This document shows positions 43,219-55,049 of a stretch of DNA of 64,000 nt, piece after piece (the stretch's first letter is position 1; every line of letters begins with the position of its first letter). The position numbers and the translations under genes are program-made. The stretch comes from Tipula vernalis (Eukaryota > Arthropoda > Insecta > Diptera > Tipulidae), in contig OY282559.1 of the NCBI GenBank assembly GCA_958295665.1, positions 136,069,241 to 136,133,240 on the forward strand, written 5' to 3'. The notes beneath the pieces were generated by a model. That model was given only the letters and a program-made list of their open reading frames with translations, made no database searches and was not told the DNA's origin.

Positions 43219-44467
43219 TCATCCGGCCCGGGTGATATTATCATCTTCGAATCTAGCAAACCCAGACAAGCCACTTGAGAATTCTATTTCAAAATCGGGA
43301 TTAGCATTTTCAACGTCATCAATATTGGCCCCATCATTATTTGAAATAGTAGCAGCATCATTAAGGACTGTAGCATCTTCACAGTCATCACTATCATCAG
43401 ACATGCCAGTGTAGAATGGCTTCATATAAGCAGTAAAAGTCGACGTTAAAATAGGGTCTTCAGTTAGCCCTATTTTTTGACATCAAATCTCTCGTTATCC
43501 TTCACCTTTATGATCTCATACGGGCCAATGTACTTCGACTGAAGTTTATTGCCTCCACTAAACTGCGTCCTCTTTATGAGAACCATTTCACCCTTTTCGT
43601 ATGTCCGAGCTTTCTGTCGTTTTTGGTTGTAGCTACGGCGATTCTCATCTTGCACTGACTGGATTTTTCTCTTGTCCTCATCTCTTAGAATCTGTCGATC
43701 TTCAACAAAAATACTGGTTATTTCTTCTTCAACAACTTCCAAAATTTTAACATCTTCCGGAACACGCATCTTTACCCCAACGAGTAGCTCAAATGGAGTC
43801 ATATACCAATACTACGTTGATAGCTATTGTTTATGAATCTCTGCATCTTGCTTGTATATTTGAACCAAGATTTAGGATCATCCATCGATAGTTTGGTTAA
43901 CGCAGGGATCACCACACGAAACTCACGTTCAGTAGGTACACCAGCTGTTATCAACATTAGATTGAGGTTTTTATCACCACAATAGCTTTGGAACTCATCA
44001 GAACGAAACACACCACCTCGGTCAGCTATTATGTTCTTCGGATTGCCAAATATAGTCTTCTGGGCTTCTAGCTTCTGTATGACTTCTTTTGCTTTCATTG
44101 TCTTCGTTGGATAGAGACACAAAAACTTAGAACAAGCATCAATAACACCAAATATGTAGCGGTACTGCTTTTTTCTTGCAGTTAAACTTCTCAAATGATC
44201 AACGTGGTAGGTGACTAATGGTAAATCACCCTTTGGTATCGGATGGAGAAAACCCTCTTGACGCCCCATCTTTTGTTTAGCCATTATGCACGGAATGCAA
44301 TTCTTTAAACTAGTAGAGATCTTTGGTGCTAGTTTAGGTATATAAAATTGCCTCGTCACCAATTCTTCGGTCTTCTTCGTGGAAAAATGTCCTTGCTCGT
44401 GACATAACTTGATTACTTCCATTTGCATATTTTTTGGAATAACCAACAGTTTCCTTGAACACAGCAC
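43219..44467 (-). pseudogene. Gypsy-D integrase
   Basis: The frame 43799-44467 has an H2C2 zinc finger (CHEQGHFSTKKTEEL with NCIPC). The core follows with VTYHVDHL (Asp), NIIADRGGVFRSDEF (Asp) and a damaged Glu region (VPTEREFRVVIPALTKLS). The C-terminal domain is in frame 43470-43802 (MTPFELLVGVKMRVPED and SKYIGPYEIIKVKDNERFDV). An acidic tail, MKPFYTGMSDDSDD, is in frame 43219-43425. A frame change at about 43800 and another near 43460 separate these parts. Confidence 0.85.
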
Positions 44468-44753
44468 AATCTGTTACTATCTTGAAACAGAGACCTAACA
44501 AATAAACTCTGAATTTCTTCAAGGCATCTACAATCGCTAGCACAGGATGAAACGTCAAATCATCATAAGATTTTTGAAGCAGTATTGCCCCCAATCCAAA
44601 CTTGCACGCCTCGGTGTATAATTCAGTCTCAGCTTCCATAGAATACAATCTCAACACAGGCGTATCACATAATACCTTCTTCAATTTTTCAAAAGTCATC
44701 ATTTCATCCTTAACAAACTTAAACACAACATCCTTTTTCAATAAGTTGGTCAA
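44334..44753 (-). pseudogene. Gypsy-D RNase H
   Basis: KLKKVLCDTPVLRLYSMEAE, then TELYTEACKFGLGAILLQKS. The first acidic position expected in YTDAS-type motifs is Glu here (YTEACKFG). The rest (FHPVL, KKFRVYLLG, KIVTDC) is compressed by an internal deletion before the frame runs into the integrase start. Confidence 0.78.
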
Positions 44754-45564
44754 AGATCGCGCAATAATTAAATATCCTGTAACAAACTTCCGGAAATATC
44801 TAGTTAGACCCAGGAAACTTTGAACTTTCTTGATATTCGTTGGAACTGAAAAATGTCGAATGGCTTCGGTTTTCTCTTCAGAAAGTCTAATGCATCCTTG
44901 ACTTATCCGATACCCCTAATATTTACCGACTCTCGAAGGAACTGACACTTGAACCATTTGATTTGCAAGCCGTTTTCTTCCGCAACCTTTAAAACCATTT
45001 TCAACTTCATTAGAGCTTCATCAACGTCTTTAGCTGGAATAACTAAATCATCTAAATACGTGAAGCCCTATTTTTTCACTATGAAATCTCGAAAAATGTT
45101 CAAGATTTACCTCACATGAAAACAGCAGGGCAATTGCATAACCCAAACGGACATCGTAAAAACTCTTAAATGCCAAACGGCGTCACAAACGCAGTGTACC
45201 TACGAGATTCTTCTGCTACGGCTACATGGAAAAATCCATTACGCAAATCAAGTGTTGTAAAATATTTGGCACCATGCAGCTTATCAATTTCATCTTCAAT
45301 GAGGGGGATTGGAAACCGATCTTTAACAACAACATCGTTCGACCGACGGTAATCGACACACAGTCGCTTGGATCCATCCTTCTTATTTGCTAGCACCACC
45401 GGACTTGCATAAGCAGACGTACTTGGTCGTACAATACCTTCCTCAAGCCAATCATTAATCTGATGTTTCACTACTTCCAATTCTAATGGCGAGAGTCTTC
45501 TTGGTCGCTGAGCTATCGGATTTTCATGGGTAAGCACCAGTTTCATTTCGACATCATTTTTCAC
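44754..45564 (-). pseudogene. Gypsy-D reverse transcriptase
   Basis: The frame 45166-45564 carries the fingers and first palm motif: SAYASPVVLANKKDGSKRLC, then VDYRRSNDVVVKDRFPIPLI and FTTLDLRNGFFHVAV with the catalytic Asp. The sequence then breaks. The YLDDLV box is present at about 45040-45060 but is preceded immediately by an in-frame TAG. A downstream KCQFLRESV-type block is near 44950. The catalytic residues survive and the reading frame does not. Confidence 0.83.
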
Positions 45565-45893
45565 AGCTGATCTCTGTTGGGGCTATAATTGACTACCATT
45601 TTTCGAATTTCATTGGCAACGACAATATCTCGAATGTGATTCAGCTCCAATTTAAATCCTTGTACAACACTAGGTAAACTTATAGGCGAATATCGCTTCA
45701 TTGTGATATCGACCGGTGTTATTATGGTAATGGTTTGGCTCATCAAATCTCGTCCAACGATAATATCGACTGGAAGTACACCATCATCCACGATATGAAA
45801 AGTGGTATCATAATCTTCACCATCAATTGCAACCTTTGTTTGACATCTTCCAATTGTTTTAACTTTTTCAGGTCCAGCTGCTGTGAAGGACAA
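45561..45893 (-). pseudogene. Gypsy-D protease C-terminal part
   Basis: KVKTIGRCQTKVAIDGEDYD and LPVDIIVGRDLMSQTITIIT are the second half of a retropepsin (the IIVGRDL block). It is in a different frame from the active-site piece at about 45950-45975. It ends with a TAG, and RT restarts one frame over. Confidence 0.8.
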
Positions 45894-45937
45894 AGCAATA
45901 TTGGAAAAGTTTGGTGAACCAATTACCTTGTATTTGT

Positions 45938-46920
45938 TTAGAGCAATATAATATTTATGTCACTTCCACTAACAAGAGCAAACATATCAACACCACTTAT
46001 ATGGATTTTTTTCACGTCTTTTAATGTGGAAAAATTACATAAAACGCGTTTATCATCTCCTTCATCGGCGGTAATAGCCATATTTTTACAACCATCACCA
46101 CTAAATCTACATTCCTCTGAAGTATGACCAAATTTCTCACACTTGAAACATTTACGACCATCCTTTTTGTTGGGACAATCTTTTTCATTATGACCAATTG
46201 TACTACAATTATAGCATCTACCTTGACTATGGAATGGTTTTAGTACAAAAAACAGGCTTTCGACTTGAAAAATTTGCATTTGTATTCGCACCAGACTCGA
46301 AGGTTTGTTTTCAACTTTCGGTTGCACAGTTTTCTTCTTTATCGTCTCATAAAGTTCTAATTACGACTTAAACTCCTGCATATCAGTACACCATACAAAA
46401 TTGACTTGTTTGGTTCAAAGTCAACTATCGCATCAATACAGTGCTGGATAATAGCACCATCCGATAAGTCACCAGTAGCTCCGATTTCACGCATAGTTAT
46501 TAAACACGATTCTCCATTCTTCTTCTTCCTTTCCTGCATTCGTTTATGGATTAAGGCCTCATTCGTCTTTTGCTTGAACTCTAAACTTAAAGATCTGGTC
46601 AATGTAATCCAAGAATCAATTTTCTTACCCATCCTTAAGCTCTGTCTTGCTGATACAAACAACAATCTTTTACCATATATATATATATAACTTTTGTAGA
46701 TCAGTCCACCCAAGATAGCAAGCTCGTTCACATCTTCAATCCACTTATTCACAGAATATTCATCATCACCACTAAATGTTGACATCGATTCTTCAACATC
46801 CTTGAACATTAATGTCGGAGATATCGGTGTAGGCATTTGGTAAATTGAATTTGTCGAGTGTGGCTGATAACTACTTGGACCAGGTAAAATTGGTGGCCAT
46901 CTCAAATTCTCCACAATCAT
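45938..46920 (-). pseudogene. Gypsy-D gag and nucleocapsid
   Basis: The frame 46357-46920 encodes a capsid, including MSTFSGDDEYSVNKWIEDVN and a SGTGDLSDG-like C-terminal helix region with ISRIV/AIIQHCID. After a break near 46340 the frame 45938-46327 carries two CCHC knuckles, CYNCSTIGHNEKDC and CFKCEKFGHTSEEC. It then enters protease, where the active site reads FALVSGSDINI. The Asp normally preceding SGS is missing, so protease is dead. An AT dinucleotide run lies within gag at about 46675-46687. Confidence 0.83.
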
Positions 46921-46930
46921 GAATTAAAAA

Positions 46931-49866
46931 ATTAAACTTTTCTGGTTCGAATATGTTCGCTTGAGTTAAAGGGAGTCTTGGGTACCACAGGACATCAAGA
47001 ACCAATATAATAAACACATTTAAATTATATCCCTGCTAACTTTTAGACCGAACTTTTCAAAAACTTGATACACGTCATAACTGTATAGATGAAAAGAAAT
47101 AAATAAATTTATGGCAAGGATCATATGCCGGTCGATTTTTATCGAGGTTGTCACATTCTGAATATGCCGTTAAAAATTTAGTAATTCGTTCAATTCAATT
47201 TCTTCGCTATTTTTAAAAAGCTTCTACTCGGGTTTGATAATTTCTGTAACATACTTCATCACTTTCCGTATTATTCAAATGTTTTTTAAGAAACTGCATT
47301 CCTTGCAAACCAACGAAAATCAGATACAAATCCCTTTATGAAATGTACCAAACAAAAGTCCCTAAAAAAATAAATTTTAGACAACTAATCCGATTTATGA
47401 GACTGTAAATAAAAAGAAATATTTAAAACATTTGGTCTCACATATAGATAGTTTATATATACATATACAGTTAAAATAGTAATCCTTCTTGGTTGACCTT
47501 TTCTTGGTGTCACCAAAAATAAACATCTCGCTACATGAATGATGAAAATTTGTTTCTCAGAAAAATGTTAAAATTTCAAATTTTTTTTGTTGGTATTGAA
47601 TTGGAATCTATTTTAAGACAATCGGTTTTAGAAGAAAAAAAATGCCCTTTATACGTTTTGAGGCTGCTACTGACGTTTTTATATACATAAGACAAGACAA
47701 GACAAGACATACAAAAATCTCCCCCTTTTACTTCAAGGAAAAACAGATTTTTAATTTTTTTTTTTTGTTTTAATTTTTTTTTTTTTTTTTTTGAAAAACT
47801 AAATAAATCCCAAATTTTTTTTTGTATTTATATCATCATCAACAGCAGCACCATCATAATCACTGTATATTTTTTTTTATAGCTATATAACGTAGCTAAC
47901 TTACTTACTTTAGTGTAGTCTTCAATTTTCTTTTGATTTACTTTTTTGTTAAAAATAAAACTCCCATATCTTACATTATTATATTATCCAGAAGAAATCC
48001 CAGCTACACATTATACAAGAAGAAAATTAATTTTTATTTATTTTTTTGTTTTGTTTTAATTGCGGACAAAACAAGACATAAGACAAGACTCCCGGACTTT
48101 AAAAACTAAAATAACAACAACAGTACACAGTAATAATAATTAAATATAAGAAATGTACGGTTTGCCTGATATGAGTATCATATGGGAGATTTTTTTTTTT
48201 ATATTCTTCTTGTCTTAATGTTATGTCTGTACGATATCTTGAGACGGTTCATTTTGTGTGTAAAGTTTATTAGTTTTTCAGAATTTATGTTGAGATTATG
48301 ATTTGATGCATTTGTTGGTATAGCTACACATATAGGCAATAGAGTATCTCAAATGGTGATCACAAGTGTTGTAAAATTCATTTCGACATCGCCGCGGCTA
48401 ATATATGTGTTTTTGAAAAGACAATTCTGGTCTAATATATACTGTGCTCTTTGCTCATATAGGGAGATTTGAATGAAAAAAAAAACTCTGTGTTCTGACT
48501 CTTAAAATAGAACATTTATTGTGGAATTATAATGGGTTTTTCGTTTTGGTTGTCTATCGTTGAAAGATTCAAAAATTCCTAATTATGAAGGGTCCATCAA
48601 AGCTATTTATAACCTTTAAATTTATATAGGGTGCCAGTTATAACAGTCCAAAATACAAAATTTTAGAATTTTTGTTTTTTATAATCAGTTTGCAGACTCG
48701 CACAATTTTTTTTCATTTTTAATTTTTTTTTTAATACAAAATTCTAATGCTCTTGTTCAGCTTCTTTCGTTGGCCGAGGGAATCCTACTGGAAAAGAAGA
48801 TGAGATGACAGGCTTTATAGAGTGTAGGTGGGATGACTAGATGTGCTGGTTTCTCCAGACATGTTCAATATTGCAAAATTTCGGACGAATCAGAATAAAA
48901 ATAATTTGAACAAAATATAAATATTTTATTAAAGAAATCAAAATCCAGCCCAATGATACGGCACAAATAAAATTCTTCTGATAGCGATTTAATCTATTTT
49001 AGATAAGGAACTACTTATAGCATCGGCTTCAAATCTCAGATGTAAATTGTCACTAAAATACATCGGCAAATGGGTGTGGGTTGTATTTATGCTGAAGGCG
49101 GAGAAATTTATCTGGTTTGGATGTGTTGGATTGGATAGAAAACCAGAATTGGCAAATCTAATTAAATAAATATTTCTTTTCGTTAGGCTATACGCTTTAT
49201 TTTAAAAATGCCGATCCCAGGCCAACTTTATGGCCGAAAACTTCTGTAGTCCATCAAATATTAGATAAGACCTTGAGAAGATAGTCTGACGATTTTTGCT
49301 TTAAATCGACCAAAACATGATTGGCAGTATTTTACCTGGTTCCATTTGGAACAGGAGACATGGTATCTGCCTGGATTGGTTGTTTATGAAAAAAACTGGT
49401 GAAACAGTTTGATGATTAATGCCTGTCAGGCATAATAATAGCACTCAAGTGTTGGGACTCTGCGTAAAAATAAAATTGTGAAATGTAGATTCAAACGTTT
49501 TATTTTCGAAAAATATGATTTGATAAGCTACGTTACCAAAGAAAAACCGATTTTGATGATTAAAACGATAAGGATAATAGAAATAAATCGAACATTCTTT
49601 TGTACTATAACAGTAAAAAAGGAGGAGCCGATACTCTGAACTAGCTGTGTCATTCATTCTCTGTAAAAACTCTGTAAAAAGAAAACCAATTAGATGGCCC
49701 ATGGCTTAATTTTATAATTTAATTGACCTAGCTGGAGTAGCAACTAAGGTTGTTTGAATAAATGTATATCTTGAATGAAAGATTACCGAACCTAATAACC
49801 GCCGCAAACTTTTCTTGCATGATTTAGTGCAAGATTTGAAAGTACCAAATATTCAAAGACGAAGTC
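46931..49866. other. AT-rich non-coding DNA, possible host intron/UTR
   Basis: No TE protein recognised. Contains GACAA repeats at 47690-47708, an ATC/CAG-rich stretch near 47832-47862 and long T runs. The character differs from the TE-dense flanks and would suit a host UTR or intron. A possible short terminal exon on the minus strand (48744-48787) is described in the findings. Confidence 0.45.
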
Positions 49867-52422
49867 AGTTAAGTTAGCCTGAGCCCGAACTTTTGGTTCA
49901 TTTCTCGAATAAAATGTAGCCATTCCGAAAAAGTGTAAATTTTGTAAAAAATGTAGGCCCATCCATCAAAAAATATTTGTAATCAAAAATATAAATGCAT
50001 GTACTAATTTATATTCTGTTGATCTGTTAGTGTAGTCATTTACTATGAAGAAACCGTTAATTTTATACATCCAATACCAGAGATATTACTTAATGGTTTT
50101 TTTATATACGCGGATAGGCCATGATATTAGCTAAGAGCTGGCCAGCATCAGAGGTCCATATAATGAGATATACTTATGTTTTTGAAAAATTTGTATTTTT
50201 AGTATAGCGTATGTGTTATGGAGAAACCTATATGGAGAAAAATACACACAGCCATTACTAATTGTTTAGGTTTGTGTCTTGACTAAATTGTATATCTATC
50301 CAGAAAAAGTGTATATATTTCTTAAAATGTGGCACTATCCCGAAGTGAAAAAAAATTCTTTTAAAACGTAAGCGATTAGAAAAAAACCTAAATTAAATAA
50401 ATGTATATGGATAATATGGATCTGATGGGGGCTCATGGTCTCTTCATATTGCTATTACCTAACTGGCCAAATACAATTCTTATTAGACTAATCTTTAGTA
50501 TTGGGTCCATACATTATCTTATTATGTATAAGAAATGGTTTTAGGAAAATTAAAATCAAATGGTTGTATCCCCATGATGTGGATCTAATGGGGCTCATGG
50601 TTTCTTAATATGGTTATTGCCTAATTTTGCGATTTAACATTTTTTTTAGATTAATCTCTAGTATTGACTCCATAAAATTTAAGAATTTAGCTTGTTATGC
50701 AGAAGAATCTGATTTCGGAAAATTAAAAAAAAAAATGGTTTTATCTCCACGATATGGATCTGATGGGGCTCATGGTCTCCTTATATTGTTATTGCTTAAC
50801 TGACCATATAAAATTCTTATTAGATTAATCTCTAGTATTGGCTCCATCCATTATCTTATTATTTATAAGAAATTGATTTAGGAAAATTAAGAAAAAATAG
50901 TTTTATCCCCATGATATGGGTCTGATGGGGCTCATGGGCTCTTGATATTGTTATTGCTTGATTGGCAATATACAATTATTATTAGATTAATCTCTAGAAT
51001 TGGCTCCGTATAAACTATGATTTTATCTTATTATCTATATAAGTATTTGATTTAGGAAAATTTACAAAAAAATGGTTTTATCGCCATGATATGGATCTGA
51101 TGGGGCTCAAGGTCTACTTGTATTGTTATTGCCTAACTGGCCATATATAATTCTTATTAGACTAATATTTAGTATTGGGTCCATCCATTATCTTATTTTG
51201 TATAAGAAATTGATTTAGGAAAATTAAAAAAAAATGGTTTTATCCCCATGATATGGATCTGGTGGGGCTCATGGTTTCTTAATATGGTTATTGCCTAATT
51301 TTGCGATTTAACATTTTTTTTAGATTAATCTCTAGTATTGACTCCATATAATTTAAGAATTTAGCTTGTTATGCATAAGAATTTGATTTAGGCAAATTAA
51401 AAAAAATGATTTTATCTCCATGACATGGATCTGATGGGGCTCATGGTCTCCTTATATTGTTAGTGCCTAACTGGCCATATACAATTCTTATTAGATTAAT
51501 CTCTAGTATTGGCTCCATCCGTTATCTTATTATGTATAGTAAATTGATTTAGGAAAATTAAGGAAAAATGGTTTTATTCACATGTTATGGGTCTAAAGGG
51601 GCTCATGGGCTCTTGATATTGTTATTGCCTGATTGGCGATATAAAATTTTTATTAGATTTTAATCTCTAGTAATAGCTCCGTATAAATTAAGATTTTTCT
51701 CTTATTATCTATAAGAATTTGATTTAGGAAAATTAACAGAAAAATGATTTTACCCCCCCTCCCCATGATATGGGTCCGAAGGAGCTCATGGCCTGAAAAA
51801 TTCAACAAAAATTTTTTTTATAAACATTTTCTTTTAATTTAGATTTTTTTCTAATTGGTTACGTTTTAAAACGAACTTTTTTTCTCTTCGGGAAGTGCCA
51901 CATTTTAAGAAATATATACATACACTTTTTCTGGATAGCTATACACTTTAGTCAAAAACACAAACCTAAACAATTAGTAATGGCTGTATATAATTTAAAG
52001 TTTCTCCATATCACATACGCCACAATAAAAATACAAATTTTCCAACAACATATGTAAATCTCATGATATGGACCTCTGCCTTTGGAGCTCTTCGCTAATA
52101 TCATGGCCTATCCGCCTGTAATAACAACCATTAAGTATGTATTCTCTTGTATTGGATGTATAAAATTAAAGAATGTTTATAGTAAATGACTACACTACCA
52201 ACAGAATATAAATTAGTATATGAATTTTATATTTTTGATTACAAATATTTTTCAAGAATTTTTTTAGTTTTCATTTGGTTTAACTTGATTCTTTTTTTCG
52301 TGCTAGATACATTTTAATTATAATATTTTACATTTTTTTAATTATAAAATTTACACTTTTCGGGATGGCTACGTTTTATCCGAGAAATGAACCCAAAGTT
52401 CGGGCTCGGGCTAACTTCACTA
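49867..52422. repeat. FB3: inverted arms around a higher-order tandem array
   Basis: The left arm (about 49867-50402) and right arm (about 51825-52422) are imperfect inverted repeats of 530-600 bp. Their outer tips share AGTTAGCC.GAGCCCGAACT and TTCATTTCTCG. Inner segments share GCGGATAGGCCATGATATTA-like and CCATTACTAATTGTTTAGGT-like words. The interior is a direct tandem array (50418-51772 and onward), described separately. No coding capacity is seen. Confidence 0.9.
50418..51815 (+). repeat. Tandem array, nine monomers of about 162-183 bp in two four-unit blocks
   Basis: Monomers begin GGATCTGATGGGGCTCATGG (with variants) at 50418, 50581, 50756, 50918, 51093, 51255, 51427, 51589 and 51772. 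The first four resemble the next four one-to-one. Copies 1 and 5 share ATTAGACTAAT with GGGTCCAT. Copies 2 and 6 share TTTCTTAATATGG with TTTTGCGATTTAACA. Copies 3 and 7 share CTCCTTATATTG. Copies 4 and 8 share GGGCTCTTGATATTG with CTCCGTATAAA. The higher-order period is about 675 bp. Confidence 0.9.
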
Positions 52423-52870
52423 TCCAAATTAATCAAAGATGTTGAACAACCAATTTTATTTAGTAGTAGTTAGAATCAAAAAATTGTGCCTCTACTTAAA
52501 AACGTAGGCGCTATATAAATTAGTAGGTGTAAATAAAAATTAAAATTTTTAATTAATGCATTTGAGTCACACTTCACTTTTATGTCACGCTTCATTTGAA
52601 ATTGTAATCTGAAGTTCGAATTTTACTTATTTGAAACCGAAATTTTACTTAAATATATTCTTTTGAACTATCGAAGTAAGAAAGCTTTGTACCTATCCAG
52701 AAAATTTAAAAATTAAAATTGATCTGTACAAAATTCAGAATTATCGAATTTTTTTTCTAGACTTTTCCAATTACCAATTTTCGATGTAATCAATCAATTT
52801 GAAATTTGACTCACTTACCAATTTTATAATTGCTTTGATTTTAAAAAATTTGTATTCATAATTAAAGACC
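52423..52870. other. AT-rich non-coding DNA
   Basis: No gene recognised between FB3 and the mariner-like relic. Confidence 0.5.
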
Positions 52871-52879
52871 TCAGTTATG

Positions 52880-53440
52880 CCATTTATATAAACCACATGT
52901 CCTCAAGATCCAATATTATTCATCTCACGATATCGATTACCATTCACTGTTACAGCTTCACCACCAGCATTTAAAAAAGAAATACGAACCAATTACACCA
53001 CCATAACGCACACCAAGCAGTGACTCATTTTGGATGCACAGGATTTCATGAATTATTCGTAGATTCAGAAAAAGATGATTTTTTGGCTGATCCAATGCCT
53101 TTTAATCATGTGTTAACTGAACCTTATAGGCCTTCAGAGCTAACTCATTTCTTAAAATACGCTTGTTGTGGTTTCAATAAGCCCAACTTGTTGTGAATTT
53201 ATCTACACTTTTATCTTCCATCGAACCAGTTTTTTGAAATCTTTCCACAATTCGATTAATAGTGCTTGCAGATGGACGATTATGCCATGTACCGTAACCA
53301 TCACATAATTTTTTATAAACAGTTTTCACAGAACGCCCATTTTCATAGAATAATTCAACTATTTCAGCACGTTGTTTTATTGTGCACGATGCTATTTTTA
53401 TAAATGGCATAAATGACACTTCTCAAATCTAACAAGACCT
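52880..53440 (-). pseudogene. Mariner-like transposase relic
   Basis: The frame 53174-53419 (81 aa) is the N-terminal helix-turn-helix of a Tc1/mariner-type transposase (DUF4817-like): YENGRSVKTVYKKL, then NRPSASTINRIVERFQKTGS. Downstream minus-strand pieces continue the family order: RNELALKAYKVQLTHD (about 53110-53160), RYGGVIGSYFF (about 52990) and GEAVTVNGNRYREM (about 52930-52970). Stops and frameshifts interrupt it, and much of the catalytic core, including most DDD positions, is deleted. No terminal inverted repeats were seen. Confidence 0.78.
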
Positions 53441-53935
53441 AGACAAGTTCACAATGCCATCTGGGTTTTATTAAAGATTTAGGGGGCCGCGGAATTTTAA
53501 GAGACCCTTCATATTCAACATTTGAAATTTTATTTTTTATGTAGAATTTTAAATCGTTTTGAAATATCCAACGCTAATGAAAAAATTTAGGACCACGTGG
53601 GCGACCACCTAGGAGCATCGTTAAGGCGGCCAAATCACTTCATTGGATGTGGCGTCAGCGGAAGTAGAAGAAGATGAAGAATGAATTATTTTAAAGAAAA
53701 TAAAAATTTTGAAGCCAAGTGAAAGTGACTTTCTGAAATTCAAAATTCCTAAATTGTAAACAGCCAATTTTATAAATTTTCTTATTCCTCAGTTTAGAAT
53801 GAATCTTAACAAATTTCTTGGTTCATATCTAAGCAGCTGAATATTACGAAAGATTATGGGAAATTATATGGAACATTTAAAAATTCTGTTTTATAAATGT
53901 TGTTAGTCTTTAATAGACCCTACCATTTGCACATT
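53441..53935. other. Non-coding DNA, nothing recognised
   Basis: No TE or gene signature. Contains short poly-A/T tracts only. Confidence 0.4.
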
Positions 53936-54942
53936 GCCATAAATCCAGCCTCGTGACGATGCTACACTTTTACATTTTGACCTTATTGATTCCAACTCAT
54001 TACCTCTCAAAAGCCATAATTGTAACCCTTATTTGTGTTATCCCGGAGTTCAGATTTTGTGATCTGAGATTCCTATACTACAGGAAGTAGAAACAATTAA
54101 ATTTCCCAAAGATATTACAATTTATGCATTAGGCATTGAGATAAATGATTTCTCATCGTTCGTAGTAATAACAAACATATTACGGATTTAAGAAGCCATT
54201 GATGGCACGAACTTTACCAACAATTTAGCTCCATCGATATCGATAAAACCCAGCTTGTCTTATTATTTTAAACCCACATTCGACTTATTTTAATTTTTTG
54301 TACTGCGTTCGTGTCAAATTCTTGATTTTGTGATTTTACAGAAATCGTTTATGCCATCTTAGCGCCAAGTTCATTGCTTCATGAACTTTACAACTACCGA
54401 TCATACGTTTTTCAACCCGGTCGCAGATATCAGTTTAGTTTATGTAAATTACCAATATTTTCTGGACTATAAATACCAATACATTTTAAAATATAGAATA
54501 AGAAATTGAAAGAACACCATATCTCCAGGTATGCCTGGTTATTTTATTCAATTAGCAATAACATTCGTTTGTATTCAAATAGCAATAATACAATTTGTCT
54601 GATTGAAGTTAAGAATGAAAGGCCAGTGTAAAATGTAAGAATTAAAAAATGATTTTGAAATTACTCGTAAAAATAAAGTAAATTTAATATAAATTTGACA
54701 TCTGAAGATTATTCATTATCCCCGCATTAAATGCCTTCGGCTTTCAACGTTGTACCCAACGATGAATAAAGACAAATTTTAATGACTGGCCTTTCTGGGA
54801 TACCTCCTTGAGTCTTTGGAGTGCTTCAAAAAAAGCATGTGATATCAATCATACTTCCTACCTCAAAGATGGGAGATATTCTCCAGCAGCATTACTTCGC
54901 GATGCTGATGTCCATTTTGAATGCATGAGAATTTTTTCCTAA
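53936..54942 (+). other. Unassigned protein-like block, broken
   Basis: Several open segments have balanced protein composition but match no family I know. One frame from about 53940 reads RDDATLLHFDLIDSNSLPLK, HNCNPYLCYPGVQIL, TGA, then VETIKFPKDITIYALGIEIN and, after a TAA, FTNNLAPSISIKP (to about 54295). A candidate splice acceptor (TTTTACAG, about 54335-54342) precedes a second segment, YAILAPSSLLHELYNYRSYV, ending RYQFSLCKLPIFSGL and TAA near 54471. A third frame (54766-54942) reads NFNDWPFWDTSLSLWSASKK and GRYSPAALLRDADVHFECMR. It may be a decayed host gene or an unknown TE or viral insertion. Confidence 0.3.
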
Positions 54943-55049
54943 ACCTTTCCTAAAAAGCAAAAACAAATACTTAGGAAACATTTAGCAAATAATTCACAAG
55001 CCTTTATTAAAGTATGTTGTTTCACAAAAGCCAATCAAATTCAAATTGA

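Larger units (their letters stand above)
43190..46930 (-). mobile_element. Ty3/gypsy LTR retrotransposon, gypsy-D (mag-like), relic
   Basis: Read right to left: gag, two CCHC knuckles, protease, RT, RNase H, integrase. The two-knuckle nucleocapsid and MKPFY-type integrase tail suggest the mag clade. Candidate 3' LTR sequence starts TGTGAAATG at about 43195 and runs down to about 43000, but the region upstream of gag (46930-47160) does not match it by eye, so no LTR pair is claimed. Confidence 0.82.

Noticed and set aside
43000..47160. LTR pair for gypsy-D
   Set aside because: The TG-starting stretch after integrase and the region before gag do not match each other.
50418..51815. CRISPR-like regular array
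   Set aside because: Whole 160-180 bp units repeat in tandem with no short conserved repeat separated by unique spacers, and the genome is eukaryotic.
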